Below, in pieces: positions 8,679 through 16,411 of a stretch of DNA of 64,000 nt (its first letter is position 1; each line of letters opens with the position of its first letter). Made by a program: the position numbers and the translations under genes. Source of the stretch: Bacteroidales bacterium (GTDB taxonomy: Bacteria > Bacteroidota > Bacteroidia > Bacteroidales > F082); NCBI GenBank assembly GCA_017538795.1, contig JAFYIE010000114.1, forward strand, positions 1-64,000, read 5' to 3'. The notes under the pieces are model-generated. The model did no database searches, had not been told where the DNA came from, and saw only the letters and a program-made list of their open reading frames with translations.

Positions 8679-8718
8679 CGGTATAACTGATTGATATTCA
8701 TTTGGTTATGCCGTTTTT
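8679..8718 (+). terminator. Terminator after tRNA-Ser(CGA)
   Basis: CGGTATAAC (8679-8687) pairs with GTTATGCCG (8705-8713, one G-T pair), followed by TTTTT. Confidence 0.7.
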
Positions 8719-8829
8719 GTTCACCCAGTCCTCCCCCAAATTATCCCCAAAACTAATAAACACTGCCTATTTTACACCTAAATGCGTCAAATTGTCATTT
8801 AGTTTGTCATTTTGTCCACAATAATCCTC

Positions 8830-8845
8830 TGGCACATAATTTGAA
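8830..8845 (+). promoter_or_regulatory. Possible degenerate sigma-54-like promoter of hsp20
   Basis: TGGCACATAATTTGAA has the -24 part (TGGCAC) and the correct 10-nt spacing, but the -12 dinucleotide is GA instead of GC. It lies about 80 nt before the ATG. The rest of the 8673-8924 gap holds the tRNA terminator and two TTGTCAT repeats (8792-8798, 8804-8810), nothing else clear. Confidence 0.25.
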
Positions 8846-8924
8846 TATATTTCTGTCGAAAGCCGATGCGAAAGCTGAGGCGATCAAATTAACAAAATGT
8901 TTAACTAATTTGGAGGTATAAATT

Positions 8925-9347
8925 ATGTTACCAGTATTTAAAAACAGTTGGTTTCCAACAGTATTTGATGATTTCCTGAACACTGATTTCATGCCTCGTG
9001 CCAACAGTACAGCACCGGCAGTGAACGTGAAGGAAGATGAAAAAGCTTACACAATGGAGGTTGCTGCTCCTGGCATCAAGAAGGAATTCTGCCGTGTGAA
9101 CATCAACGAAGACGGCAACTTGTGCGTAGCAATTGAAAACAAGACAGAACATAAAGAAGGTGACCACAAACATCACTATCTGCGCCGTGAGTTCTCTTAC
9201 ACCAACTACGAGCAAAGCTACACTTTGCCTGAAGATGTGGATAGCGAACAAATCTCCGCAAAGGTTGAAAATGGCATCCTGACGGTTGTTTTGCCAAAGA
9301 AAACAAAAGTTGAAACGAAAGTTTCGAAGACGATTAACATCGCTTAA
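8925..9347 (+). CDS. Small heat shock protein, Hsp20/alpha-crystallin family
   Basis: A 140-residue cytoplasmic holdase chaperone that binds unfolding proteins and passes them to ATP-dependent chaperones. The alpha-crystallin domain runs from about residue 27 (PAVNVKEDEKAYTMEVAAPG) to GILTVVLPKK near residue 125, where the conserved G-x-L is intact; the C-terminal tail is short and charged. The gene is alone, with its own terminator. Its start has a perfect GGAGG Shine-Dalgarno at 8912-8916, 8 nt before the ATG, which is rare in this window and may secure translation under stress. No TAnnTTTG box was found upstream. Confidence 0.95.
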   Translation: MLPVFKNSWFPTVFDDFLNTDFMPRANSTAPAVNVKEDEKAYTMEVAAPGIKKEFCRVNINEDGNLCVAIENKTEHKEGDHKHHYLRREFSYTNYEQSYTLPEDVDSEQISAKVENGILTVVLPKKTKVETKVSKTINIA

Positions 9348-9366
9348 AATATGCGATTGTCATTGG

Positions 9367-9398
9367 TAGGGGCGGATTTGATTCGCCCCTATTTTTTT
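9367..9398 (+). terminator. Terminator of hsp20
   Basis: TAGGGGCG (9367-9374) pairs perfectly with CGCCCCTA (9384-9391), 9-nt loop, followed by seven T. The other strand has no T-run, so it mainly serves hsp20, not the convergent exporter gene that ends at 9400. Confidence 0.85.
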
Positions 9399-9399
9399 G

Positions 9400-10557
9400 T
9401 TAGAAACCAAACGCCAATCCGATAATTCCTACTGCAATTCCTAAAACGATTTTTATTCCTTTTGAAAGCAGGAACGCTTTTTGCGATTCGGCAAGCAGAG
9501 GCAACGCTCCGTGTCCGTCTTGAACGATGGAACTGGCTAAAAGTATGCTCAACGGTATGGTTCCTTGTGCAAAGAGAAGCACAAAAATCAAGTGCGGGCC
9601 CGATTGCGGAATTATGCCTATTAAAATCGCAATGAGAAGTACAATATATGGATTCTTTGTTACAATTCCTTGAATATCAATAAAATAATTGACAATTGTG
9701 AGTGCTAAAATCACGCTGAGCGTCCAAAGGAATACTTTCGGAAGATGCACTTTTATGACGTGCTCCCAGATGTGTTCCTGAAGGAAGTGCTCTTTCGCCA
9801 CAATGACAATGAGAAGAATTGCCGAAAACATCGCGATGAGAGTGTAACGAATCCAATCGGCTTCGCCTTCGTGGTCGTGATGATGACCTTCCTCGTGATG
9901 ATGCTCACAGCATTCCAAATGCGCGTCTTCTTGGAAAGCTTCGATAACAGTTTCCTCGCTTTGGCCTCCCATCAGAAGGTTGAGCTGATGTTCGCCGTTT
10001 ATCACACCGCTTAAAATCAAGCCCAAAATCATTACGCACATAGCCACAAGCAAAGCTCTTACAAAAGTGAAGTTCTTGAAATTCTTGCTAATTGTGTGCT
10101 CGTGATGGTGATGATGGCATTCCGGCTCGTTTTCGTGAAGCGGGAACGACTTTTCAGACAACCCGATGAATTTGTTTTTCATCGTGAGTTGTAAAATTGC
10201 ACCGATAATTATTGCCAAAACAAATATAATCACCGTGATTTTCAGCGCGTTGCCAGGGAATAAAGAGAACATGAAGAACGCTTCGTCGCCTGCTGTCGCA
10301 ATCAAAGTTGCAATCAATGCTGGGAAGTTGACCACGCGATGGATATAAAGCGAAACAATGGTGTAGGTACCCAAACATCCCGGAATCACACCCATCAAAG
10401 CGCCTATCATAATTTGGACCCATGGTGACGCCTGAAGTTTTTTAGACCATAAACCGCCGGTTTTAACGTTGATAAACTCGATGATAATCATCATTCCGAT
10501 AACAAAGGCAGTGATTATAAGTGTCTGTTGCAGAATAAGATACAAATTTTCTAACAT
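9400..10557 (-). CDS. Putative 10-TM metal exporter (putative manganese transporter family)
   Basis: A 385-residue integral membrane protein with about ten hydrophobic segments in two similar halves (PGCLGTYTIV and PQSGPHLIFV may be equivalent positions). Two loops are rich in His and acidic residues: ECHHHHHEHT and CEHHHEEGHHHDHEGE, which suggests binding of a divalent metal. The architecture matches the ArsP_2-like family annotated as putative manganese or heavy-metal exporters. A longer frame would start at 10695, but that runs into the divergent rimM gene and its promoter; MLENLY at 10557 begins just after a -7 box and fits a membrane protein. Metal specificity is unproven. Confidence 0.85.
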   Translation of the reverse strand: MLENLYLILQQTLIITAFVIGMMIIIEFINVKTGGLWSKKLQASPWVQIMIGALMGVIPGCLGTYTIVSLYIHRVVNFPALIATLIATAGDEAFFMFSLFPGNALKITVIIFVLAIIIGAILQLTMKNKFIGLSEKSFPLHENEPECHHHHHEHTISKNFKNFTFVRALLVAMCVMILGLILSGVINGEHQLNLLMGGQSEETVIEAFQEDAHLECCEHHHEEGHHHDHEGEADWIRYTLIAMFSAILLIVIVAKEHFLQEHIWEHVIKVHLPKVFLWTLSVILALTIVNYFIDIQGIVTKNPYIVLLIAILIGIIPQSGPHLIFVLLFAQGTIPLSILLASSIVQDGHGALPLLAESQKAFLLSKGIKIVLGIAVGIIGLAFGF

Positions 10558-10573
10558 CGTTTTCAAATTTTTG

Positions 10574-10581
10574 CAAAAATA
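10574..10581 (-). promoter_or_regulatory. -7 box (TATTTTTG) of the metal exporter gene
   Basis: Reverse strand TATTTTTG, 17 nt from the ATG at 10557. It overlaps the palindrome TTTTTGCAAAAA at 10568-10579. Confidence 0.6.
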
Positions 10582-10584
10582 CAC

Positions 10585-10592
10585 TATTTTTG
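10585..10592 (+). promoter_or_regulatory. -7 box (TATTTTTG) of rimM
   Basis: TATTTTTG, 15 nt before the rimM ATG, overlapping a second palindrome TTTTTGCAAAAA (10587-10598). The two boxes form a back-to-back divergent promoter. Confidence 0.6.
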
Positions 10593-10606
10593 CAAAAAAT
10601 ATATCT

Positions 10607-11134
10607 ATGAATAAAAACGACTGCTTTTTTTTCGGAAAAGTTACCAAAACACATGGTTTGAAAGGCGAGATAACCATAAAACTCGACGTCGCCAATCCTG
10701 CCGATTTCGCTGAATTGAGATATTTGTTAATAGAAGAGGGTGGAACGCTTGTTCCTTATTTTATTGAATATCAAAAGATTAACGGCGATAAGATGTTTGT
10801 GCAGCTGCAGGATGTGAAAAAAATGGAGCAGGCGGTGTCTTTTGTCGGAAAAGCGGTTTTTTTGCCCAATGAGCTGATGCCGAAACTTGAAGATGACGAG
10901 TTTTATTATAAAGAGATAATAGGTTTCAAGCTTATTGATGAGGTGAAAGGCGAAATCGGGCCTATCTCGAACGTTTTGGAGTATCCGACTCAGGCTGTCA
11001 TTCAGGTGATGAAAGACGGGAAGGAGATTCTGATTCCGATTCACGATGATATTATTCAAAAGGTGGATAAAAAAGCTAAAACATTGAATGTCAAGGCACC
11101 GGAAGGGCTTATCGACATGTACCTCGATATGTAA
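10607..11134 (+). CDS. rimM: 16S rRNA processing protein RimM
   Basis: RimM is a ribosome assembly factor that binds the 30S head via S19 and helps 16S rRNA maturation. The N-terminal domain begins with FFFGKVTKTHGLKGEITIKL, the family signature G-x-x-x-x-x-H-G-L-K-G; the C-terminal PRC-barrel is visible from about residue 95 (YYKEIIGFKLID) with EILIPIHDDII. The frame is open upstream to 10469, but MNKNDC at 10607 is the start because it follows the -7 box by 15 nt and matches the normal length (175 residues). trmN6 follows 2 nt after the stop, an operon of RNA-related functions; the usual neighbours rpsP and trmD are absent. Confidence 0.95.
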   Translation: MNKNDCFFFGKVTKTHGLKGEITIKLDVANPADFAELRYLLIEEGGTLVPYFIEYQKINGDKMFVQLQDVKKMEQAVSFVGKAVFLPNELMPKLEDDEFYYKEIIGFKLIDEVKGEIGPISNVLEYPTQAVIQVMKDGKEILIPIHDDIIQKVDKKAKTLNVKAPEGLIDMYLDM

Positions 11135-11136
11135 TC

Positions 11137-11847
11137 ATGGATTGCCGTCCGTTTTTTTTCAAGAAATTTGGTTTGTTTCATCATCGCTCGACCATGAAAA
11201 TCGGGACGGATGCGATTATTTTGGGGCGTTGGGTTGAAGTATCTGAAAAAGACGATGTTCTTGACATCGGGACTGGCTGTGGCTTGCTTCCTTTGATGCT
11301 TGCACAGAAAGGCATAAAAAGTGCCGATGCGGTAGAAATCGACAAGGATTCTTATGAAGAAGCGACGCAAAATTTCAAAAATTCGGCGTGGAATTCGCGA
11401 CTTTTGGCCATTAATGAGGATGTTAAGGAATATTCCGGTCATTGTTCGAAAAAATACGATCTGATAGTGTCAAATCCGCCGTTTTATTTTGGCGACAACA
11501 TTCCTGAGAAGGCGAAAAAAGGACTTGCAAGGCATACTAATACGTTGAGTTACAAGGATTTGCTTGTTTCTGTTAAAAGGTTGCTCAAACCAGAGGGACG
11601 TTTCGCTTTGGTGCTGCCGGCCATTGAATCGAAGACGTTTCTCAAAGAGGCTGAAAATCAAGGATTTTATCTTCAAAAGGAGATGAAAATTGTTCCAATA
11701 GAAGGGAAAGAACCGAATCGAATAAATATGCAACTCGTTGTAAATCAAGTTGATAATATTAAGAGCGAGACTTTTGTATTGAGAAATCCAGACCATTCAT
11801 TTACAAAAGATTACAAAGAGTTTTTAAAAGATTATTATTTGAATTGA
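11137..11847 (+). CDS. trmN6: tRNA1(Val) adenine(37)-N6-methyltransferase
   Basis: A 236-residue SAM-dependent methyltransferase of the TrmN6/YfiC type, expected to make m6A at position 37 of tRNA1(Val). The start FHHRSTMKIGTDAIILG is typical of this family; DVLDIGTGCGLLPLMLAQ is the SAM-binding motif I, and VSNPPFYF is the N6-adenine methylase motif (N/D-P-P-F/Y). It overlaps no neighbour and starts 2 nt after rimM, so they are cotranscribed. Confidence 0.92.
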   Translation: MDCRPFFFKKFGLFHHRSTMKIGTDAIILGRWVEVSEKDDVLDIGTGCGLLPLMLAQKGIKSADAVEIDKDSYEEATQNFKNSAWNSRLLAINEDVKEYSGHCSKKYDLIVSNPPFYFGDNIPEKAKKGLARHTNTLSYKDLLVSVKRLLKPEGRFALVLPAIESKTFLKEAENQGFYLQKEMKIVPIEGKEPNRINMQLVVNQVDNIKSETFVLRNPDHSFTKDYKEFLKDYYLN

Positions 11848-11856
11848 AAAAAGTCG

Positions 11857-11864
11857 TAATTTTG
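11857..11864 (+). promoter_or_regulatory. -7 box (TAATTTTG) of the SMR-like transporter operon
   Basis: TAATTTTG, 15 nt before the ATG at 11879; its palindromic tail reads TTTTGCAAAA. Confidence 0.55.
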
Positions 11865-11878
11865 CAAAAAATTTTTCT

Positions 11879-12229
11879 ATGTTTAAATTGATTATCATAG
11901 CAATAATACAATCTGCGTTTCTTGCAGTGGCACAGTATTTCATGAAGATAGGTGTAGACAGGGTCGTGGATTATAGCATGTCGTGGGTTTTCTTCAAAAG
12001 TTTTTTGAACTGGCAGCTCGGCTTTTCGTTGTTGTTGTATGTGCTCGGCATGTTTATTTATTTGTACATGCTTAAAAATTACGAATTATCGGTGGTTTAT
12101 CCGCTTACAAGCATCAGTTACATTTTCACGATTTTAATTGCGATGTTTCTCCTTGGCGAGACCGTTTCTGTCGTCAGATGGGCTGGAATCTTACTCGTGA
12201 TGCTTGGCGTTGGTTTGATAGCAAGGTAG
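11879..12229 (+). CDS. Small DMT/SMR-like transporter, four TM helices
   Basis: A 116-residue membrane protein with four predicted helices, the size and shape of EmrE-like small multidrug resistance proteins and of half EamA domains. Family features are the conserved Tyr/Pro stretch YELSVVYPLTSISY in TM3 and a glycine-rich last helix (GILLVMLGVGLIAR). The EmrE membrane glutamate of TM1 is not seen (the helix reads IIIAIIQSAFLAVAQYF, with Gln), so it may be a flippase-like ArnE/ArnF-type or other DMT member and not a proton-coupled drug pump. It starts 9 nt before the lipocalin-like gene. Confidence 0.8.
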   Translation: MFKLIIIAIIQSAFLAVAQYFMKIGVDRVVDYSMSWVFFKSFLNWQLGFSLLLYVLGMFIYLYMLKNYELSVVYPLTSISYIFTILIAMFLLGETVSVVRWAGILLVMLGVGLIAR

Positions 12230-12238
12230 TTTTTTGAT

Positions 12239-12580
12239 ATGAAGAAAGTATTGTTATTCAGTGCTTTAGCACTTTCATTTTTGATGATTTCGTGCACGTC
12301 TCCGCTTGTCGGGACATGGGTGCAGCCTCAAACGGAATTTACACAGGAGCAGGGATTTGTCTTGTATAAAGATGGAGCCGCTGACGATATCAATGTGGAT
12401 TTCGTGAAATATGAGTCATGGGAAAAAGTTGGTGACATGCTTATTTTAAAAGGTAAAAATGTCGGTTCTGTGAAAAGAGATTTTTCTGATACTTTGAAGA
12501 TAGAAAAAGTTACAGATGACGAGTTAATCCTTTCACAGTCAGGATGTTCGGTCACATTTAAGAGAAAAATAGAAAAATAA
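12239..12580 (+). CDS. Lipocalin-like lipoprotein
   Basis: 113 residues. The signal peptide MKKVLLFSALALSFLMISC ends in a lipobox with Cys19, so the protein is probably anchored in the envelope. The start of the mature part, SPLVGTWVQP, followed by alternating beta strands (GDMLILKGKNVG, DDELILSQSGCSVTFKR), is the pattern of the small lipocalin-like domains of Bacteroidota. Ligand unknown. Gaps of 9 nt on both sides place it in one transcript with the SMR-like transporter and carbamate kinase. Confidence 0.82.
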   Translation: MKKVLLFSALALSFLMISCTSPLVGTWVQPQTEFTQEQGFVLYKDGAADDINVDFVKYESWEKVGDMLILKGKNVGSVKRDFSDTLKIEKVTDDELILSQSGCSVTFKRKIEK

Positions 12581-12589
12581 AATATAGAC

Positions 12590-13528
12590 ATGAGTAAATT
12601 AGTCGTTGTTGCTCTCGGCGGAAACGCTTTGCTGAGAAGCAATCAAAAAGGAACTTACAAAGAACAGATTGAAAACGTTACGGAGACTTGTGAAGCTTTG
12701 ATGAGCTTTATTAAAAACGGTGACGGGCTTATTATCGGCCACGGCAACGGTCCACAAGTCGGAAATGTGATGCTTCAGCATGAGGCAGGCGCCAAGATGT
12801 TTGAAGTGCAGCCGATGCCAATGGATTTCTGCGTTTCTGAGACACAAGGCTCTATCGGTTATCTTATCGAGACTGGATTCCGTAAGGTGCTTTCGAGACA
12901 CGGATACAAGCATAATATCGTTACTTTGGTGACCAGAGTGTTGGTCGACAGCAACGATCCGATGTTTAAGAACCCTACAAAACCTGTGGGTCCTTATTAC
13001 GAGAAGGAAGAGGCTGAAGATTACGCCGCCGCCACTGGTGCTATTTTCAAGGAAGACCCGAAGGGCAGAGGTTGGCGTAAAGTCGTGGCATCACCGAAGC
13101 CGTTGGAAATCAATAATATAGAATTAGTTGAACAACTTGCAAGAGGAGGAAATATCGTTGTCACAGTGGGCGGCGGCGGCATTCCTGTCGTTGAAAAAGA
13201 CGGTTACTATGTTGGTGTTGAGGCAGTTATCGACAAGGATCTCGCTTCATCATTAGCTGCAGTTCAGGTAAAAGCTGATGAGTTCTATATCCTGACAGAC
13301 GTTCCGCAGGCTTACATCAACTTCCGTAAGGAAAACGAAAAAGCTCTCGGTAAAATCACTGTGGCTGAAGCCAAGAAATACCTCGAAGAAGGACAGTTTA
13401 CCGAAGGCTCGATGGCACCAAAGATGCGCGCAGCCATCAAGTTCGTTGAAGAAACAGGTCACGAGGCGGTCATCACAGACGCTGAAAGTCTTGGAAATCC
13501 TAACGCTGGAACACGCATCGTTAAGTAG
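12590..13528 (+). CDS. arcC: Carbamate kinase
   Basis: ArcC converts carbamoyl phosphate and ADP to ATP, carbamate (hence ammonia and CO2) in arginine or citrulline fermentation. The amino-acid kinase fold is clear: VVVALGGNALL at the N-terminus, GHGNGPQVGN near residue 50, and VTVGGGGIPVV near residue 200. The length of 312 residues is normal. No arginine deiminase or ornithine transcarbamoylase gene is in the window, so the carbamoyl phosphate source is unknown here. It ends with TAG immediately followed by the stop codon of dnaB on the other strand (0 bp between). Confidence 0.95.
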   Translation: MSKLVVVALGGNALLRSNQKGTYKEQIENVTETCEALMSFIKNGDGLIIGHGNGPQVGNVMLQHEAGAKMFEVQPMPMDFCVSETQGSIGYLIETGFRKVLSRHGYKHNIVTLVTRVLVDSNDPMFKNPTKPVGPYYEKEEAEDYAAATGAIFKEDPKGRGWRKVVASPKPLEINNIELVEQLARGGNIVVTVGGGGIPVVEKDGYYVGVEAVIDKDLASSLAAVQVKADEFYILTDVPQAYINFRKENEKALGKITVAEAKKYLEEGQFTEGSMAPKMRAAIKFVEETGHEAVITDAESLGNPNAGTRIVK

Positions 13529-15076
13529 TTAGAATGGGACGTCGTCGTTCATTTTTGAGCCGATGCGTCGTTCTGTAGGCGTGTTGAAGTTGGAATTAGG
13601 CGCAAACTGTGACGGTTGGTCGCTGCCACCGGCGTTGTTGCCAACACCAAAACTCTTGGTATAGTCTTGCTCGAGGTCTTCGAAACGCGCGTATTGTCCA
13701 ACGAAACGCAGTTCGACGTCGCCGAGTTTTCCGTTACGGTGTTTTGCTATGTTGATAACAGCTTTTCCTTTTGTTGAAGAATGATCCTCGTCTTCGCTAA
13801 GTCCATAATATTCAGGACGATAGATGAAGATAACCATGTCGGCGTCCTGCTCGATAGCACCAGATTCACGAAGGTCGGAAAGAATTGGTTTCTTTGAGCC
13901 GGGACGCGATTCAACGCTACGTGACAGCTGCGAAAGCGCCAAAACTGGGACGTTCAGCTCTTTTGCCAAGCTCTTCAACGAGCGCGAGATGTTACTGATT
14001 TCCTGCTCACGGTTACCGTTTTTCTCGGTTTTTGCAGTCATAAGTTGCAGATAATCGATGAAGATCATCTGAATATCGTGCTGCTGCTTGAGTCGGCGGC
14101 ATTTAGCGCGGAGGTCGAACACTGAAAGCTGTGGCGTGTCGTCGATAAAGAGTTTCGCGTTGATGAGCGGGGAAACTTTAGTGTTAAGTTGTTGCCACTC
14201 GTATTCGGCGAGCTGTCCGGAACGCAGTTTGTCGGCGGTGAGTGATGTCTCCGAAGAAATCAAACGGGTTACGAGCTGCACCGACGACATCTCGAGTGAG
14301 AAGAAAGCAATCGGTTTGTTGAAGTCGACGGCGGCGTTGCGAGCCATGTTGAGTGCGAACGCTGTTTTACCCATACTTGGACGCGCGGCGAGGATTATTA
14401 GGTCGGATTTCTGCCAGCCTTGCGTGATGCGGTCGAGCTCGGTATATCCGGAAGGCACGCCACGAAGGGCAGAGCCTGCGTTTTTAGCTTTTTCTATATC
14501 GTCGATGGCGAGTTTCACGAGGTCAGGCATCTGGTCGTAATTGCGGCGCAAGTTGTTCTCGCTAATCTGGAAAAGCTTGTTTTCCGCGGTATCCAAGAGG
14601 TCGAACACGTCGGCGGAGTCTTCGTAGGCGTCTTTTATCGTCTCCGAAGAAATCTGGATGAGCTGACGCTGAATGTGTTTCTGCAGGATAATACGAGAGT
14701 GATATTCGATATTTGCTGACGAAACGACGCGGTTTGTGAGCTGTGATATGTAATAAGGCCCTCCAACAGCATCAAGGTCGCCTGTCGATTTCAGGTGGTT
14801 CGTGACTGTCAGAATGTCGATAGGCTCAGACTTGGTGAACAAATCCTTGATAGCTGCGAAAATTATCTGATGCGCCTCTTTGTAAAACACTTCCGGCGAC
14901 AAAATGTCGATCACTGCGTTCACCGCTTCTTTTTCGAGCATGAGCGCACCTAAAACAACCTCCTCCAAGTCAACGGCTTGAGGTGGTATACGTCCTTGAT
15001 TACTAAGCACATCCACGTTTTGTGCGGCGGCTTGTGACCTGATAAAACCCGATTTTTTTATGCTTTCATTATTCAT
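13529..15076 (-). CDS. dnaB: Replicative DNA helicase
   Basis: DnaB is the hexameric 5'-3' helicase of the replication fork. 515 residues: the N-terminal helical domain (PPQAVDLEEVVLGALMLEKE), then the RecA-like domain with Walker A ARPSMGKTAF, SLEMSS, the Walker B-like IFIDYLQLM, and LSQLSR with the arginine-finger region further on. The C-terminal tail is long and polar, ending DDVPF, similar in feel to an SSB-type tail. The frame extends to 15094, but MNNES at 15076 is the likely start. The -7 box (15081-15088) sits 5 nt before it, which suggests a leaderless transcript. No intein or insertion is seen. Confidence 0.96.
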   Translation of the reverse strand: MNNESIKKSGFIRSQAAAQNVDVLSNQGRIPPQAVDLEEVVLGALMLEKEAVNAVIDILSPEVFYKEAHQIIFAAIKDLFTKSEPIDILTVTNHLKSTGDLDAVGGPYYISQLTNRVVSSANIEYHSRIILQKHIQRQLIQISSETIKDAYEDSADVFDLLDTAENKLFQISENNLRRNYDQMPDLVKLAIDDIEKAKNAGSALRGVPSGYTELDRITQGWQKSDLIILAARPSMGKTAFALNMARNAAVDFNKPIAFFSLEMSSVQLVTRLISSETSLTADKLRSGQLAEYEWQQLNTKVSPLINAKLFIDDTPQLSVFDLRAKCRRLKQQHDIQMIFIDYLQLMTAKTEKNGNREQEISNISRSLKSLAKELNVPVLALSQLSRSVESRPGSKKPILSDLRESGAIEQDADMVIFIYRPEYYGLSEDEDHSSTKGKAVINIAKHRNGKLGDVELRFVGQYARFEDLEQDYTKSFGVGNNAGGSDQPSQFAPNSNFNTPTERRIGSKMNDDVPF

Positions 15077-15080
15077 ACTA

Positions 15081-15088
15081 CAAAAGTA
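15081..15088 (-). promoter_or_regulatory. -7 box (TACTTTTG) of dnaB
   Basis: Reverse strand TACTTTTG within the inverted repeat TACTAC-TTTT-GTAGTA. Only 5 nt separate the G from the ATG at 15076. Confidence 0.45.
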
Positions 15089-15135
15089 GTACAAAAGATT
15101 TTTTGTTTATAAGATGTTGATAACTTTTTTGATTT

Positions 15136-16410
15136 TTAATGCGCGAAATGATTGTAAACTTCTCGTAAAGCTTTGTTTTCTTGTTCTAAATCGCTGCTAA
15201 TCAGTTGTTTGTCGAGCGGGTTGTCGCTTAATGCGTTCAGGATGATGCGGCTGTGCTCAAAAAGTTTCTTGTCGGGGAAGACGCTCTCGTATACATTTTT
15301 CAGGGAGAAGTCGTTTTTCACGTTTTCATGATGAAAATCGGATTGCGTCAAGACGTCTCTGAAATTCAATATTTTGTAATTTAACTCCTTGGATTCCAAT
15401 ACGTTATATTTCTGTAACGAGGCCGTGATATTTTGTGGAGCGAAGCAGACGACGCGTTCGAATCCTGTTAGTTGTTCGGTGAGAATTTCGAGGCTTTCTT
15501 TCCATTTTGAAAGGTCGTCGAGGCAGTTCCAATTATATATTTTATCAAAACTTCCGTTATTTGAGAGGATGGAAAATCCAATTATGAATTCGGTGTATGG
15601 CTTGTCGCCGTCGAAGAGTGGGACGGCGGGACGATAAAACAGCAGATCCACGAATGCTGTTGACCTGTTTTTGTCGCCAATAAGCTCGTAAAGTGGTTTA
15701 TAATCAATAGAATAAGGCTTGTTAGCTTCGTTTGGCACGTCTTTCCAGCAATGGCCGTGGAACTCGCACCTATAAGGTGTGTCGCATTGATTTCCGATTG
15801 GAATTTTTGGCGAATGCGGCTGTTTTATTATGTCTTTGAAATGAGCAATTTTTTTTGAAATCACATCTTGATATTGCTCGGCATATTCTTTAATAGATTG
15901 AAACACAAATAGTTGTGATAAATCCAAATCTCCGTTTCGGACATAATCAGCGTTGATGTACATGAGTTGCATATCGGAAAGCGGAATATTGCAGCCTTTG
16001 AGGACATAATATTGTAGCGCCGCGTCTTTCATGTAGGTTGGGCTGAGGCTGAGCGAGCTTTTCACCTCGATGGCACGCCATTTGTCGCCGTCACGAACGA
16101 TGATGTCAAGCATGATGAGGGTGTCGTCGTATTGAAACACAGCCTCATACATCACGTTGACGTCCGTATTTGATAGGTTTTGCATTGTTTCGACGACTTT
16201 TTTACCAAACTGCGACGGTGAGCTAGGTGTCATGTTGACACCTCCAGGAAAATATTTCTGGGCGAGTATTCCGACGTCGGTGCCACGCTTGAATTTGGCG
16301 CGCTGTTCCATGCTCAGCTTGTCGCGAAGAAAAGGTCTGTTTTTGAATAGATACAAAGCTTTCTCGCATTGCTCGCCTTTGATATATGTCGACTTTGATA
16401 AAATATGCAT
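15136..16410 (-). CDS. DUF2779-like protein with Cas4/RecB-type nuclease domain
   Basis: 424 residues. The N-terminal half looks like a Cas4/Dna2-type PD-(D/E)XK nuclease: MLDIIV (Asp102) and AIEVKSS (Glu115, Lys117) form the catalytic triad, with Tyr134/Tyr135 downstream as in the QxxxY motif. Cys15 with Cys209, Cys215 and Cys221 could hold an iron-sulfur cluster as in Cas4, although the spacing C-X5-C-X5-C differs. The C-terminal half (TAFVDLLFYRPAVPLFDG onwards) resembles the RNase H-like part of DUF2779 proteins. No cas gene is near. Its stop is 1 nt from the MATE start, so both are cotranscribed. Cellular role unknown. Confidence 0.8.
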   Translation of the reverse strand: MHILSKSTYIKGEQCEKALYLFKNRPFLRDKLSMEQRAKFKRGTDVGILAQKYFPGGVNMTPSSPSQFGKKVVETMQNLSNTDVNVMYEAVFQYDDTLIMLDIIVRDGDKWRAIEVKSSLSLSPTYMKDAALQYYVLKGCNIPLSDMQLMYINADYVRNGDLDLSQLFVFQSIKEYAEQYQDVISKKIAHFKDIIKQPHSPKIPIGNQCDTPYRCEFHGHCWKDVPNEANKPYSIDYKPLYELIGDKNRSTAFVDLLFYRPAVPLFDGDKPYTEFIIGFSILSNNGSFDKIYNWNCLDDLSKWKESLEILTEQLTGFERVVCFAPQNITASLQKYNVLESKELNYKILNFRDVLTQSDFHHENVKNDFSLKNVYESVFPDKKLFEHSRIILNALSDNPLDKQLISSDLEQENKALREVYNHFAH

Positions 16411-16411
16411 C

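Noticed and set aside
8673..8924. Attachment site or integrated element remnant downstream of the tRNA-Ser pair
   Set aside because: No direct repeat of the tRNA 3' end, no integrase and no odd gene nearby; the gap holds a terminator and the hsp20 control region.
9400..10695. Long N-terminal extension of the metal exporter overlapping rimM
   Set aside because: The extra 46 codons cover both divergent promoter boxes and the first codons of rimM; the hydrophobic start at 10557 is more plausible.
15725..15750. TTGGCACGTCTTTCCA as a second sigma-54 promoter
   Set aside because: It lies inside the DUF2779-like coding region, and the -12 part is not GC at the required distance.
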